A DNA stretch of 39,918 bases from Ilyobacter polytropus. GTDB lineage: Bacteria > Fusobacteriota > Fusobacteriia > Fusobacteriales > Fusobacteriaceae. Shown one piece after another: positions 1 through 8,650 of the stretch. The stretch covers positions 1-39,918 of the forward strand of contig QKCP01000136.1 of assembly GCA_003246855.1 (NCBI GenBank), read 5' to 3'. Under the pieces are notes generated by a model, which worked only from the letters and a program-made list of their open reading frames with translations, ran no database searches and had not been told where the DNA came from. Every line of letters starts with the position of its first letter. Position 1 is the stretch's first letter. The translations under genes were made by a program, and so were the position numbers.

Positions 1-44
1 ATATATTTTTGTACTTTTACAAAAATTTTGAAGGAGGCTTTAAG

Positions 45-1193
45 TTGAAAAAATTATTACTAGCAGGATTATTATTAGCATCATCGGCATTATATTGTGC
101 GGATTATCAAAAGCAGGGAATTACAGCTTCTGACAGATCATTGCCTGTGTTCTATGAAAAAATGAGAGATAGGATGCAGTTTACAATGGAATGGAATGAC
201 AATGTAAAGGATTTTGACAGGTGGAAAGGCGAAGGGCTTAGAAAAGCAAAGGAGTTTATTCTTCCATTTTATGACAATACAGCCTTTGATCCTGAAGTAA
301 TTGATGAAATTGACAGAGGGACGTATACAGCTAAAAAAGTTGTATTTAATATTACTAAAGATAGCAGAGTAATGGCTTTATTGTTGGTACCGAAAGGTGA
401 AGGACCGTTTCCTGCAGCATTAATGCTTCATGATCACGGAGCAAAATTTGATATCGGTAAGGAAAAAATGGTGGAAACTTGGGGAGATGACGAAAAGCTT
501 GCTTCGTCAAAAAAATGGAGTGAAAAGTATTTCACAGGTACCTACCCAGGTGATGAGCTGGCAAAAAGAGGTTATGTAGTATTAAGCATTGATGCTCTTG
601 GGTGGGGGGATCGTTCTGTACCTGGTTACAATAAAGATTCTCAACAGTCATTGGCTTCAAATTTCTATAATATGGGTTCTTCCTATGCAGGACTTATAGC
701 CTTTGAAGACGTAAGAGCAGCTAAATTTTTGGCAAATATGGATAATGTAGATAAAGATAAAGTCGCTGCAGTTGGATTTTCTATGGGTGCATTTAGAGCA
801 TGGCAGTTAGCGGCAATGTCTGATGATATTAAAGCAGCTATTGTGGAAAACTGGATGGCAACCATGCAGGGACTTATGGTTGAAGGAAATAATCAATTAA
901 AAGGGTCATCTGCATATACAATGCTACATCCATTTCTTGGACAATATCTTGATTATCCTGACGTAGCTGGACTCGCAGCACCAAAACCAGTGCTGTTTAA
1001 CGCAGGATTAAAAGATCCTTTATTCCCTGTAGAAAGTGCAAAAAAAGCATTTGAAAAAATGGATAAAATATGGACAGCAAGTGGAGCAAAAGATAATTTA
1101 AAAACAAAATTTTGGGAATACGGACATGTATTTTACAAAGAACAACAAGAGGCCTCATATGATTGGTTGGACAGTAAGTTTGACATCAAATAA
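45..1193 (+). CDS. Exported alpha/beta-hydrolase, probable carbohydrate (pectin) acetylesterase
   Basis: An alpha/beta-hydrolase of 382 residues. I chose the TTG at 45 because AAGGAGG lies at 31-37; a more upstream TTG at 9 has no ribosome site. A lysine-plus-hydrophobic N-terminus looks like a signal peptide; an ALYC motif is a poor lipobox. The nucleophile elbow GFSMG lies near residue 245, the segment with DPLFP near 330 should carry the acid, and GHVFY near 363 the histidine. The family resembles the acetyl-xylan-esterase / dienelactone-hydrolase-like esterases. It lies 66 bases upstream of the PL9 pectate lyase with no terminator between, so the two are probably cotranscribed and it probably removes ester groups from pectin. 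The exact substrate is inference. Confidence 0.75.
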   Translation: MKKLLLAGLLLASSALYCADYQKQGITASDRSLPVFYEKMRDRMQFTMEWNDNVKDFDRWKGEGLRKAKEFILPFYDNTAFDPEVIDEIDRGTYTAKKVVFNITKDSRVMALLLVPKGEGPFPAALMLHDHGAKFDIGKEKMVETWGDDEKLASSKKWSEKYFTGTYPGDELAKRGYVVLSIDALGWGDRSVPGYNKDSQQSLASNFYNMGSSYAGLIAFEDVRAAKFLANMDNVDKDKVAAVGFSMGAFRAWQLAAMSDDIKAAIVENWMATMQGLMVEGNNQLKGSSAYTMLHPFLGQYLDYPDVAGLAAPKPVLFNAGLKDPLFPVESAKKAFEKMDKIWTASGAKDNLKTKFWEYGHVFYKEQQEASYDWLDSKFDIK

Positions 1194-1259
1194 ACAAATT
1201 AATTAAGTTAATAAACTCATTATAAAATTAACAAATAAATTAATTTAAGGAGGAGTATA

Positions 1260-4200
1260 GTGAAAAGTAGTACAAATTTTTTTACTAGGGTCATTTTAAT
1301 TTTGATGGTAGCGATTTTATCAACTGTCGAGATCTTTTCAGCAGACTCTTGGAAAACAACAGTTTTTGGAGATGTAGGAGGACAAGATAATATCAGTGAA
1401 GAGAACTTTAAAACTTCTGCAAAACCTGATGGAACTGTTGAAATGAGTGTATCGGGAAATAAAGGGAAAATATCAGGAAGTACTGATGGATTAATGTTTT
1501 ATTATACGGAAATTCCTACAGATGAAAATTTCGAATTAACTGCTGATGCAGAAATAGGAAAGTATGATAAAAACAATCAGGTATCTTTTGGACTTATGGT
1601 AAGAGACGAGATACTTGTCAATAAAAGCGAAAAATCTTTTACCAGCAATTATATCGCGGCTGGTGCAATAGATCTAAAAGGGGAGGCAAGCTACTCTTTT
1701 AACAGAAAAGATGGGAAGTTAACAAAGGTTGGGAATTTCACAAATAATCCTGTAGCAGGAGAAAAGTTGAAATTGAAAATCAAAAAATCAGGAGATATCT
1801 ATCAATTGACTGTGGGAAATGAAAAACCGGTAGTTATAGATGATATAGAATTTAAAAAAGACAAATTATACATAGGGACTTGTGTAGTTAGAAATGTAAG
1901 TGTTACTTTCAGTAATATAAAAATAAAAACAGATAATACTAAAGTTAAATTACTTGTGGCAGATAGTTCAAACATGAAAAAAACAGAATATCTTGTCGGA
2001 CAGGATATTGATACAAGCGGTCTAACAGTCACCGCTTTAACTTCAGACGGTAAAAAATTAACATTGAGTGATGATAAATATATAATAACAGGATTTGATA
2101 GCAGTGAACCTAAAAAACTTGATACAGCTGTAAACTATAACGGAGTCTCTGCGAAACTGGATTTAGAGGTAAAACCTCTATCGCTATCAAAAATAAACAT
2201 AAAATATTATCCTGCAAAAACTTCTTATTACAAGATGGATAAATTTGATACAGCAGGGATGATCGTATTTGCAGATTACAACAATGGATATAAATTAGTA
2301 GAGCTTGATAATAGCGGATACAATATTCTGATCAACAATCAAAAAGTAACAGAAGAGAATCCTTTTGTATTTGAAAAATCAGGTAAATACACAGTTAATA
2401 TACAATCTACGGAAAATCCTGATGTAATGTCTGAATTTGAAGTAGATGTAAAAGCTGCTGATCTTGTAGGTCTCGAAATAAAACATATGCCTGAGAAAAC
2501 ACTTTATTTTAAAGGAGATAAATTAAACCTTGCAGGGATAGCGGTCTATGCAAAATACAGCAACAGTGCTGAAGTTAGACTTATGAATGATGAAATTACC
2601 GTGGATAATCTGGACTCGTCTTCAACTGGATCTAAAAAAGTCAAAATTCACCACAAAAATAAAGACATAGATTTAATGGTAAAAGTTAAAAATAAAGAGC
2701 TCTCAAAAGTAGACGTAACTACCTACCCTAAAACTACTTATTATACAGGAGAAAAATTTGATACCAAAGGTATGGTAGTATCAAAAATTTATGATAACGG
2801 TGATATAGAAGCCGTATCAGATTTTAAAGTTGATACTACAGCTTTTACAAGTTCAACACCTGGTGTTTATCCTGTAAAAATAAACACATTTAATGGAGAG
2901 GCCACTTTAAACGTGACTGTTAGAGAGAAAAAAGAATATGAATGGAAAACTACAATATTCGGGCAATCAACTACACCTGAAGAGAAAAATTTCGTAAAAA
3001 TAAAAGGTGATAAAGTAGAGATAGCTGCATTGTCAGGCGGAGGTAAAATAACAGGCGACCATGATGGTATAACATACTATTATACTGAACTTGACGCTTT
3101 AGAAGATAATTTTACATTATCAGCAGATATAAAAGTAATAGACTACGCTAAAAAACCTCATGATGGGCAGGAATCATTTGGAATTATGGCAAGAGATGCA
3201 CTCGGTGTAAATGGTGACTCGGCTTTATTTGCTGGGAACATAGCACTTGTAGGTGGATTTGCCGGAGGAACAAAAGATAAAAACGGTACTCAGCTTGTGG
3301 TAAGAACAGGAGTAACTGCACCAAATGGTAAAGGAAGTAAGGGTCTTCAAAAAGTAATGATAAAAGATGAACTTCCAACAAGTAAAAATACTCCGTACAG
3401 ACTTACTCTATCTAAAACGAATTCAGGATTTACTGCTAAAATTGACAACGGAAAAGAAGTTCTTGTATATGAACCTGAAATACTCAAGGTTCAAGACAAA
3501 AAAATGTATGTAGGATTTTTTACAGCTCGTCTTGCTCATATAGAAGTTAGCAATACTAAGCTCCAGGTAAGTGCTTCAACTACAGATGCACCTAAAATAG
3601 AAAAACCTAAAACTCCTCAAGAACCATCAATTATTATAAATTCATTAGACAGAGTATCGTTAAAAGATTATAAACTTAGACTTGAGCCTAATGTTAACGG
3701 TGTTCTTACTGTTAAAGAAGGAAAAGATATACTAGTTGACAGTGTAGATGTAACAGGTGGAAAAGAAGCTGCATTTTCAACATCAGTGGGGAAAAATGCC
3801 GAAACAAACTTCAGTGTTGTATTCACTCCAAGCGATACCCAGCTTTTAACATCTTATGAACCTATTGTCACAAACTTCACTGTTGATATGAGAACTTATC
3901 AAGATGGGAAAAATATCTATGTTGCCCCTAACGGTAATGCCATAGGTGATGGATCTGAATCTAATCCTCTTGATCTTGATACAGCAATAGATTTTGTTCA
4001 ACCTGGACAAACCATAATTTTAAAAGAGGGAAGATATGTAAGAAACGGATCACTGTTCATAAGAAAATATAATGACGGTACAAAAAAAGCAATGAAAAAA
4101 CTTGTAGCTGAAAAAGGTGCAAGACCTGTAATTGATTTCAACAAAAAATCAGAGGGTGTTCTACATAGTGGAAACTACTGGTACATATACGGAATTAACT

Positions 4201-5018
4201 TTACACACTCTGCACCGAACAGAAGTGGTTATGTACTTGGAGGAAATCACAACATAATTGAATTATGTGAGTTCTATGAAAATGGGAATACAGGAATGCA
4301 GATATCCCGTACTAGCTCTGAAGCAGATAATATATCAAAGTGGCCTTCTTATAACCTTATAAAAAACTGCACGTCATATAATAATGCCGATCCTTCAGAA
4401 AATAACGCTGATGGATTCGCTGCAAAATTAACAGTTGGATATGGAAATATATTTGACGGATGTATATCTCACAACAATGCTGACGACGGTTGGGATTTAT
4501 ACGCAAAAGTAGGAACAGGAAAAATCGGAGCGGTAACTATCATAAATAGTATTGTATATAACAACGGACAGTTAGAAGGAAAAGAGCCTGGTAATGGAGA
4601 CGGGAATGGATTCAAACTTGGCGGAGAGGGAATACACGTTACACATACTATTAAAAATTCGGTAGCTTTCGGAAACTTGGCAGATGGATTTACAAGCAAC
4701 TTTAATCCCGGCGTTATCGCAGTCGATAATATCGCCTTCAATAACAAAAGGAACATAAATTTCTCTAGTTATACAGGAATTGTACTTGATTTCGAAATAG
4801 ACGGGTTTAAATCATACCAATACAATAATCCTCTCGGGGCAGAAAGTGATATTTTTGATCCTAAAAACAAAGGTAAAAACAACTATTTTTATGATGGTAA
4901 TAAATCAGTAAACATAAAGGTGAAAGAGCTTAAAGAGGTTAAAATCACTATGCCTAAAGAGATCAAAAGAAAGCGTAATGGAAACATTGATTTTAGTTTT
5001 TTAGGTAATATGAAGTAA
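1260..5018 (+). CDS. Secreted modular pectate lyase, polysaccharide lyase family 9, with Ig-like repeats
   Basis: GTG start behind AAGGAGGAG; 1252 residues with a typical signal peptide ending near residue 28 (FSADSW). Order of parts: module A1 (about 30-222, WKTT-FG start, YYTE, SFG-M-RD); four bacterial Ig-like repeats (about 225-560, each with YYT/YFKGD-like starts); a second copy A2 (about 560-770) with the same WKTTIFG, YYTE and SFGIMARD landmarks; a linker/beta domain (about 785-880); and a C-terminal parallel beta-helix lyase (about 884-1240). The lyase contains NADGFAAKL (Asp1051, Lys1056) and NNADDGWDLYAK (1073-1084), hallmarks of PL9 enzymes, which cleave polygalacturonate by calcium-dependent beta-elimination. 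A1/A2 may bind carbohydrate. The protein carries no sorting motif or anchor that I can see, so it is probably secreted. Confidence 0.88.
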   Translation: MKSSTNFFTRVILILMVAILSTVEIFSADSWKTTVFGDVGGQDNISEENFKTSAKPDGTVEMSVSGNKGKISGSTDGLMFYYTEIPTDENFELTADAEIGKYDKNNQVSFGLMVRDEILVNKSEKSFTSNYIAAGAIDLKGEASYSFNRKDGKLTKVGNFTNNPVAGEKLKLKIKKSGDIYQLTVGNEKPVVIDDIEFKKDKLYIGTCVVRNVSVTFSNIKIKTDNTKVKLLVADSSNMKKTEYLVGQDIDTSGLTVTALTSDGKKLTLSDDKYIITGFDSSEPKKLDTAVNYNGVSAKLDLEVKPLSLSKINIKYYPAKTSYYKMDKFDTAGMIVFADYNNGYKLVELDNSGYNILINNQKVTEENPFVFEKSGKYTVNIQSTENPDVMSEFEVDVKAADLVGLEIKHMPEKTLYFKGDKLNLAGIAVYAKYSNSAEVRLMNDEITVDNLDSSSTGSKKVKIHHKNKDIDLMVKVKNKELSKVDVTTYPKTTYYTGEKFDTKGMVVSKIYDNGDIEAVSDFKVDTTAFTSSTPGVYPVKINTFNGEATLNVTVREKKEYEWKTTIFGQSTTPEEKNFVKIKGDKVEIAALSGGGKITGDHDGITYYYTELDALEDNFTLSADIKVIDYAKKPHDGQESFGIMARDALGVNGDSALFAGNIALVGGFAGGTKDKNGTQLVVRTGVTAPNGKGSKGLQKVMIKDELPTSKNTPYRLTLSKTNSGFTAKIDNGKEVLVYEPEILKVQDKKMYVGFFTARLAHIEVSNTKLQVSASTTDAPKIEKPKTPQEPSIIINSLDRVSLKDYKLRLEPNVNGVLTVKEGKDILVDSVDVTGGKEAAFSTSVGKNAETNFSVVFTPSDTQLLTSYEPIVTNFTVDMRTYQDGKNIYVAPNGNAIGDGSESNPLDLDTAIDFVQPGQTIILKEGRYVRNGSLFIRKYNDGTKKAMKKLVAEKGARPVIDFNKKSEGVLHSGNYWYIYGINFTHSAPNRSGYVLGGNHNIIELCEFYENGNTGMQISRTSSEADNISKWPSYNLIKNCTSYNNADPSENNADGFAAKLTVGYGNIFDGCISHNNADDGWDLYAKVGTGKIGAVTIINSIVYNNGQLEGKEPGNGDGNGFKLGGEGIHVTHTIKNSVAFGNLADGFTSNFNPGVIAVDNIAFNNKRNINFSSYTGIVLDFEIDGFKSYQYNNPLGAESDIFDPKNKGKNNYFYDGNKSVNIKVKELKEVKITMPKEIKRKRNGNIDFSFLGNMK

Positions 5019-5096
5019 TTTTAAAATCCATTAAAAATTTTACTTCAGCATATATCAATTAACAAAAAGTATTAAATGTTTCATGTGTCATCTTAA

Positions 5097-5129
5097 ATAT
5101 GCAGAGGAATAAATTATACCTCTGCATAT
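5097..5129 (+). terminator. Stem-loop after the pectate lyase gene
   Basis: An 11-bp perfect stem (5097-5107 with 5119-5129) around an 11-base AT-rich loop, 78 bases after the lyase stop. The downstream T-run is weak (TTTTA at 5135-5139), so it may be an imperfect terminator or an mRNA 3' stabiliser. The arm core TGCAGAG is reused in the stem-loop after the next gene. Confidence 0.55.
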
Positions 5130-5241
5130 TGAGAATTTTAAGTTTATACTTAATGTCAGATTCTCATTCTTATGGGATTGAATAAAAAATTAATTTCTAT
5201 ATTCAAAAAAAATTTAGACAATATAAATTAAGGAGGATACA

Positions 5242-6828
5242 ATGATCAACAGAAGCAAATACTTTTTATCAATGTGTGTAGTATTAATTTTTACTTTATT
5301 TCTAGGGTGTTCACAAACCAGTATTTTGGGGAAAAATACTAAAGCTACTATTCTGAAAGGATATGCAGTCTCGCTTGTTCCTATGGGGAATGCAGATATT
5401 ACAATCTATGACAAATTTGGAAAAATAGTCAAAACAAAAACTAATGAGAAGGGAGAATATTCTGTCAGTATTGAAGGTCTTGAAGCTCCTTTACTTGTAA
5501 ATTCAGTTGAAAACGGCTTTCCTAATATAAGCGATAACAGTAAACCAAGGGGAAAATCAGTTGCAGCTCTTGTTTCTGCCATTCAAACAGAAAAAATAAA
5601 TATTGCGAATCTGAATCCCATTACCGATAAGGTAGTTTCGGATGTAGCTGAGGCGCTTTCTCTTAAAGGCCCTGTAGAGCTTATTTTAAACGGTAAAACA
5701 GAGGGTATTACCCCGGAGGTCATAAAAGAAAAAACAGATAAAAATCTTATTCTAATCAAGCAGGCTTTATATGATGCAGGAGTAAAATCACCGGACACTT
5801 ATGATCCTGTAACAACTCCAATGGATAAATCATTATTTGAGGTTTTCGGACTCATTAGACACAACAGAAGTTACCACACATCATCAGGTAAGGTTTCTGG
5901 AACTTTGCTTTTTGATATAACATTTCACCCTCTATCACCTGCTGATGTTTTAGACTATAAAAAAGCATCAGAAGACAAGAAAAAACTTGAAAATAAAAAC
6001 GTAACTAGAGTTTTTATCGCTGGAGATTCTACAGGATCAAATTATGAATCTGAACTGGCTCCACGTAAAGGATGGGGACAAGTATTCCAAAAATCTTTCA
6101 AAGATAATTCTAACGTTATGGTTGTAAATGCTGCAATGTCAGGTAGAAGTTCAAGATCGTACATCAATGAAGGTTGGCTGAGAATGTATGAAGAGCTTAT
6201 AAAACCAGGGGATTATCTTTTCATCCAGTTCGGTCACAATGATGAAAAATGCGGCGGAAGCATTCCAGCAAAAGAAAGGGATATTTTCGATCTTACTAAT
6301 ACAGGAACTTATCCTAATGACAGATTAGGGAATGTACAGGGAGAGGACAACATGTCTTTTCAGAGATGGCTTGAAAAATATGTAAATCTCGCTATATCAA
6401 AAAATGCGACTCCTGTACTATTGACCTCAATAACAAGAATAGTGTGTGACGCCGATAAAAAAACTGGGGTTTTCCCGATTGAAAGTTCAACCCACATTGT
6501 TTATAGAGAAAAGAGTACCGCGAAATATGTCGGAAATTATGCCCAAACGACTAGGGATACTGCAAAAGCAAATAACGTAGACCTTATTGATATCGAGAAA
6601 GAAAGTATAAAATTTGCAAACAGTGTTGGAGAGCCTGGGTGGAAACAATACTGGTTGGCTGTTGATCCTGCAGAATATCCTTACTATGTCGAAGGGAAAA
6701 CAGGAAATATCAATAAACCTGATGCAACTCATCTCCAAGAAAAAGGAGCATTGAAAATTTCTTCCCTTGTTGCTGAGGGGATAAAAGAACAAAGCGCTCT
6801 GTCTGATTTGGCAAAATTACTTAAATAA
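5242..6828 (+). CDS. Lipoprotein rhamnogalacturonan acetylesterase, SGNH/GDSL fold, CE12-like
   Basis: 528 residues, ATG start after AAGGAGGA. The lipobox LFLGC puts the mature protein on a membrane surface. Residues about 35-95 form a carboxypeptidase-regulatory-like beta-sandwich (GNADITIYD, NEKGEYSV). From about 250 comes an SGNH hydrolase: block I GDST with Ser263, a GRSSRS stretch (block II region), block III GHND with Asn333, and block V DATH with Asp494 and His497. This arrangement is that of rhamnogalacturonan acetylesterases, which remove O-acetyl groups from the galacturonate residues of rhamnogalacturonan I. The usual enzyme is about 220-280 residues, so the N-terminal 240 residues are an addition. 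A stem-loop on each side suggests a single-gene transcript in the pectin-attack block. Confidence 0.82.
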   Translation: MINRSKYFLSMCVVLIFTLFLGCSQTSILGKNTKATILKGYAVSLVPMGNADITIYDKFGKIVKTKTNEKGEYSVSIEGLEAPLLVNSVENGFPNISDNSKPRGKSVAALVSAIQTEKINIANLNPITDKVVSDVAEALSLKGPVELILNGKTEGITPEVIKEKTDKNLILIKQALYDAGVKSPDTYDPVTTPMDKSLFEVFGLIRHNRSYHTSSGKVSGTLLFDITFHPLSPADVLDYKKASEDKKKLENKNVTRVFIAGDSTGSNYESELAPRKGWGQVFQKSFKDNSNVMVVNAAMSGRSSRSYINEGWLRMYEELIKPGDYLFIQFGHNDEKCGGSIPAKERDIFDLTNTGTYPNDRLGNVQGEDNMSFQRWLEKYVNLAISKNATPVLLTSITRIVCDADKKTGVFPIESSTHIVYREKSTAKYVGNYAQTTRDTAKANNVDLIDIEKESIKFANSVGEPGWKQYWLAVDPAEYPYYVEGKTGNINKPDATHLQEKGALKISSLVAEGIKEQSALSDLAKLLK

Positions 6829-6932
6829 TATCCACCTTGTGTATCTCTTTCAGAGTACATACTAAATACATAAGTAAAAAAACATGGCAGAAGCATTGAT
6901 CTCAGTTTTATAAAAAACTTAAATAATTTTAT

Positions 6933-6959
6933 GCAGAGATATTTAGCAAATATCTCTGC
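6933..6959 (+). terminator. Perfect 12-bp stem-loop after the acetylesterase
   Basis: Arms 6933-6944 and 6948-6959 are exact reverse complements, with a three-base loop AGC. Only a short, interrupted T-run follows (TTTT at 6968-6971). It probably ends transcription or protects the 3' end. Bases 6829-7120 otherwise hold no gene that I can support. Confidence 0.55.
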
Positions 6960-7120
6960 GCAATAAATTTTAGATAGGTATAAAGATTTTATGTTGAAGT
7001 ATTGGGGTGCTTATGGATAAAATATGGAGTAAAATTGAAAATTTAAGATCAAGAAATTTATCGATAAGTTTTTGAGTAATTAATGAAAAGAATTTTATTT
7101 CAAGAAAGGTGGTAGCTAAT

Positions 7121-7474
7121 ATGAACTTAAGCTTCAAGGATTTTGTAAAAAGGTTTAATGAACCTATTGTGGAAGAAGCCGAATTGACCCTAAAGGGGAG
7201 CCAGGAATACTTTATTCTTCAAAAGCACGGAAAGGTTATAGATTTATATAAGGGGGAAATGGCGGAATACCTAGAAGACCCATCTTATAAAAGAGAGGCT
7301 GAAAATATAGTGCAACTATTTCAAAATAATGAAACTGGAAAAGTTGCTTTTATCCATGAACACAGAAATCCTCAAGGGGTTAAACTGATTAAGCACATGA
7401 AAGACATAAATACCTTGTTGGACTATATTGATTTTGATATTGTAGTAGAAGTAACATATGAGAAAAAAAAATAA
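7121..7474 (+). CDS. Small conserved-looking cytoplasmic protein, function unknown
   Basis: I do not recognise this 117-residue protein. ATG 7121 is preceded at 8 bases by AAAGGTGG (7105-7112); a GTG at 7109 is inside that ribosome site and is rejected as start. The protein begins MNLSFKDFVKRF and is charged, with no signal or membrane segment, ending VVEVTYEKKK. It includes a segment with KVIDLYKGEMAEYLED and a later KHMKDINTLLDYI helix. It opens a group of three small unlinked-looking genes (7121-8306) between two pectin gene blocks. It could be a stress or adaptor protein; nothing in the sequence decides this. Confidence 0.6.
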   Translation: MNLSFKDFVKRFNEPIVEEAELTLKGSQEYFILQKHGKVIDLYKGEMAEYLEDPSYKREAENIVQLFQNNETGKVAFIHEHRNPQGVKLIKHMKDINTLLDYIDFDIVVEVTYEKKK

Positions 7475-7713
7475 AAATATATTTATTGAAAAGCCTAAAG
7501 TGGATTTAAATACATATTTTATTTTTTATATTTTAAATTTATGATATTTTTAGGCAAGTTTTTAGGTGTTAGTTTGTCAAAATGTATAATGGGTTGAAAA
7601 AATGTAAGGAATTATAGACGGTCTTAAGGTTATTTGGCAGTGGAAGTAGCTAAAAACATGTACTAAAGAATAGCTTATAAAACTTTATGCTGAATAACCG
7701 TGTGGAGGGGAAA

Positions 7714-7908
7714 ATGGAAAATATATATTTTGGAAATAATAGATGTAAAGTTGATTTTGAAAGATGTATCAGAAAAATTAATCAATTAGAAAATGAATTG
7801 GATAGGGCGTATAGGGATGAGAATAATATGCTGGTAAGAAAATATTTTTCGGAACTCGAGAATTTATACGACGAATACAGATATTTTAAATTAAGACAAT
7901 TAGTTTAA
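7714..7908 (+). CDS. Small alpha-helical protein, function unknown
   Basis: 64 residues from ATG 7714, just after GGAGGGG (7704-7710); an upstream in-frame ATG at 7687 has no ribosome site. The sequence is highly charged and helical (INQLENELDRAYRDEN, then FSELENLYDEYRYFK), suggesting a short coiled coil. No family recognised. Bases 7475-7713 before it are non-coding AT-rich sequence in which I see only widely separated inverted GCCTAAA/TTTAGGC arms (7493-7499, 7549-7555) and a lone TATAAT at 7585-7590. Confidence 0.5.
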   Translation: MENIYFGNNRCKVDFERCIRKINQLENELDRAYRDENNMLVRKYFSELENLYDEYRYFKLRQLV

Positions 7909-8042
7909 TATAAAAGTAACTTAATGCTACTTATTTAAGCCTGGATATTTATTAATTCTACAGCCTATTTTGAGTGTGTAGAGTGAAAATTGAAAATTAG
8001 ATAAAGAGAAATATTGATTTTAAGTTATGGAGGGAATAGTTT

Positions 8043-8306
8043 ATGGTTAATATAGTTGCCAAAAGAGAAGAGAACGGTACTATTGTGCATTTAAAATCAG
8101 AATACGGGAATATTTTTTCTCGAGATATTATTATTGAAAGCATGAAAAAAGGTCATGAGTATTATGTCCTTTCAAAAAAAGGCGGAAGCGATAGGATATA
8201 TTTCATAGAAACGGATAAGGGAATATTTTTAACAATAAATAAAGAGCTGTCAGTAGATAGACAAAGAATTTCAGAAGACGAAATAGGGGAATTAATGACA
8301 TTCTAA
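8043..8306 (+). CDS. Small DUF3892-like protein
   Basis: 87 residues, ATG 8043 behind ATGGAGGG (about 8028-8035). The pattern of a short N-terminal strand, a DIIIESMKKGHEYYVL segment with the I-x-x-G-x-x-Y spacing, and a C-terminal GIFLTINKE strand resembles the DUF3892 family of small cytoplasmic proteins of unknown function; this is a by-eye match and moderate at best. It is closed by a strong terminator at 8359-8384. No link to pectin metabolism is visible. Confidence 0.6.
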   Translation: MVNIVAKREENGTIVHLKSEYGNIFSRDIIIESMKKGHEYYVLSKKGGSDRIYFIETDKGIFLTINKELSVDRQRISEDEIGELMTF

Positions 8307-8358
8307 CAGATGTAGGAACTTTTCGGAATCACCTGTAAATTCAGTTCTAAACTATTGG

Positions 8359-8384
8359 AGAGCTTCCGTAAGGAAGCTCTTTTT
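8359..8384 (+). terminator. Rho-independent terminator after the small-gene group
   Basis: Perfect 9-bp stem AGAGCTTCC / GGAAGCTCT around a GTAA tetraloop, directly followed by TTTT. It separates the small-gene group from the AEC/pectin methylesterase pair. Confidence 0.88.
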
Positions 8385-8539
8385 AAATTAAGTATTCCTC
8401 GAAATTTTTCCAAACTTTTAGATTTTGAGTCCGATTTTAAGGGATATTTTAATTACTGGACACATAACTTTAATAAAAATATCATTTGTTGGAAAAAATC
8501 GCTGCTGGTTTTTCTTAAAGAGGTGTTATTAGTATATGA

Positions 8540-8620
8540 ATTATATGACCCCGCAGGCAGTTCATGAAGCTGTCCAAGTAATGTGCCTACTGTATTGAAA
8601 CGAATCCGATATAATTTAAA
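8540..8620 (+). promoter_or_regulatory. Leader repeat A with probable promoter of the AEC permease gene
   Basis: Bases 8584-8615 run TGCCTACTG, then 17 bases, then TATAAT at 8610-8615. The same block stands upstream of the pectin methylesterase gene (9681-9712, 5 differences over about 34 bases) and in both copies a CGCAGGC lies exactly 32 bases earlier (8552, 9649). The -35 (CTACTG) is poor, which would suit an activator. The first part (8540-8575) also occurs inverted at 10757-10792. Bases 8385-8539 hold nothing I can support. Confidence 0.5.
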
Positions 8621-8650
8621 TAATTAACGGAAAATGAGAGGGGATTTAGC

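Noticed and set aside
7493-7555. GCCTAAA ... TTTAGGC inverted arms as a terminator
   Set aside because: Arms are only seven bases and separated by 49 bases of AT-rich sequence.
8355-8567. Open frame of 70 residues after the DUF3892-like gene
   Set aside because: Its first codons lie in the terminator hairpin at 8359-8384; no ribosome site, and the composition does not look like protein.
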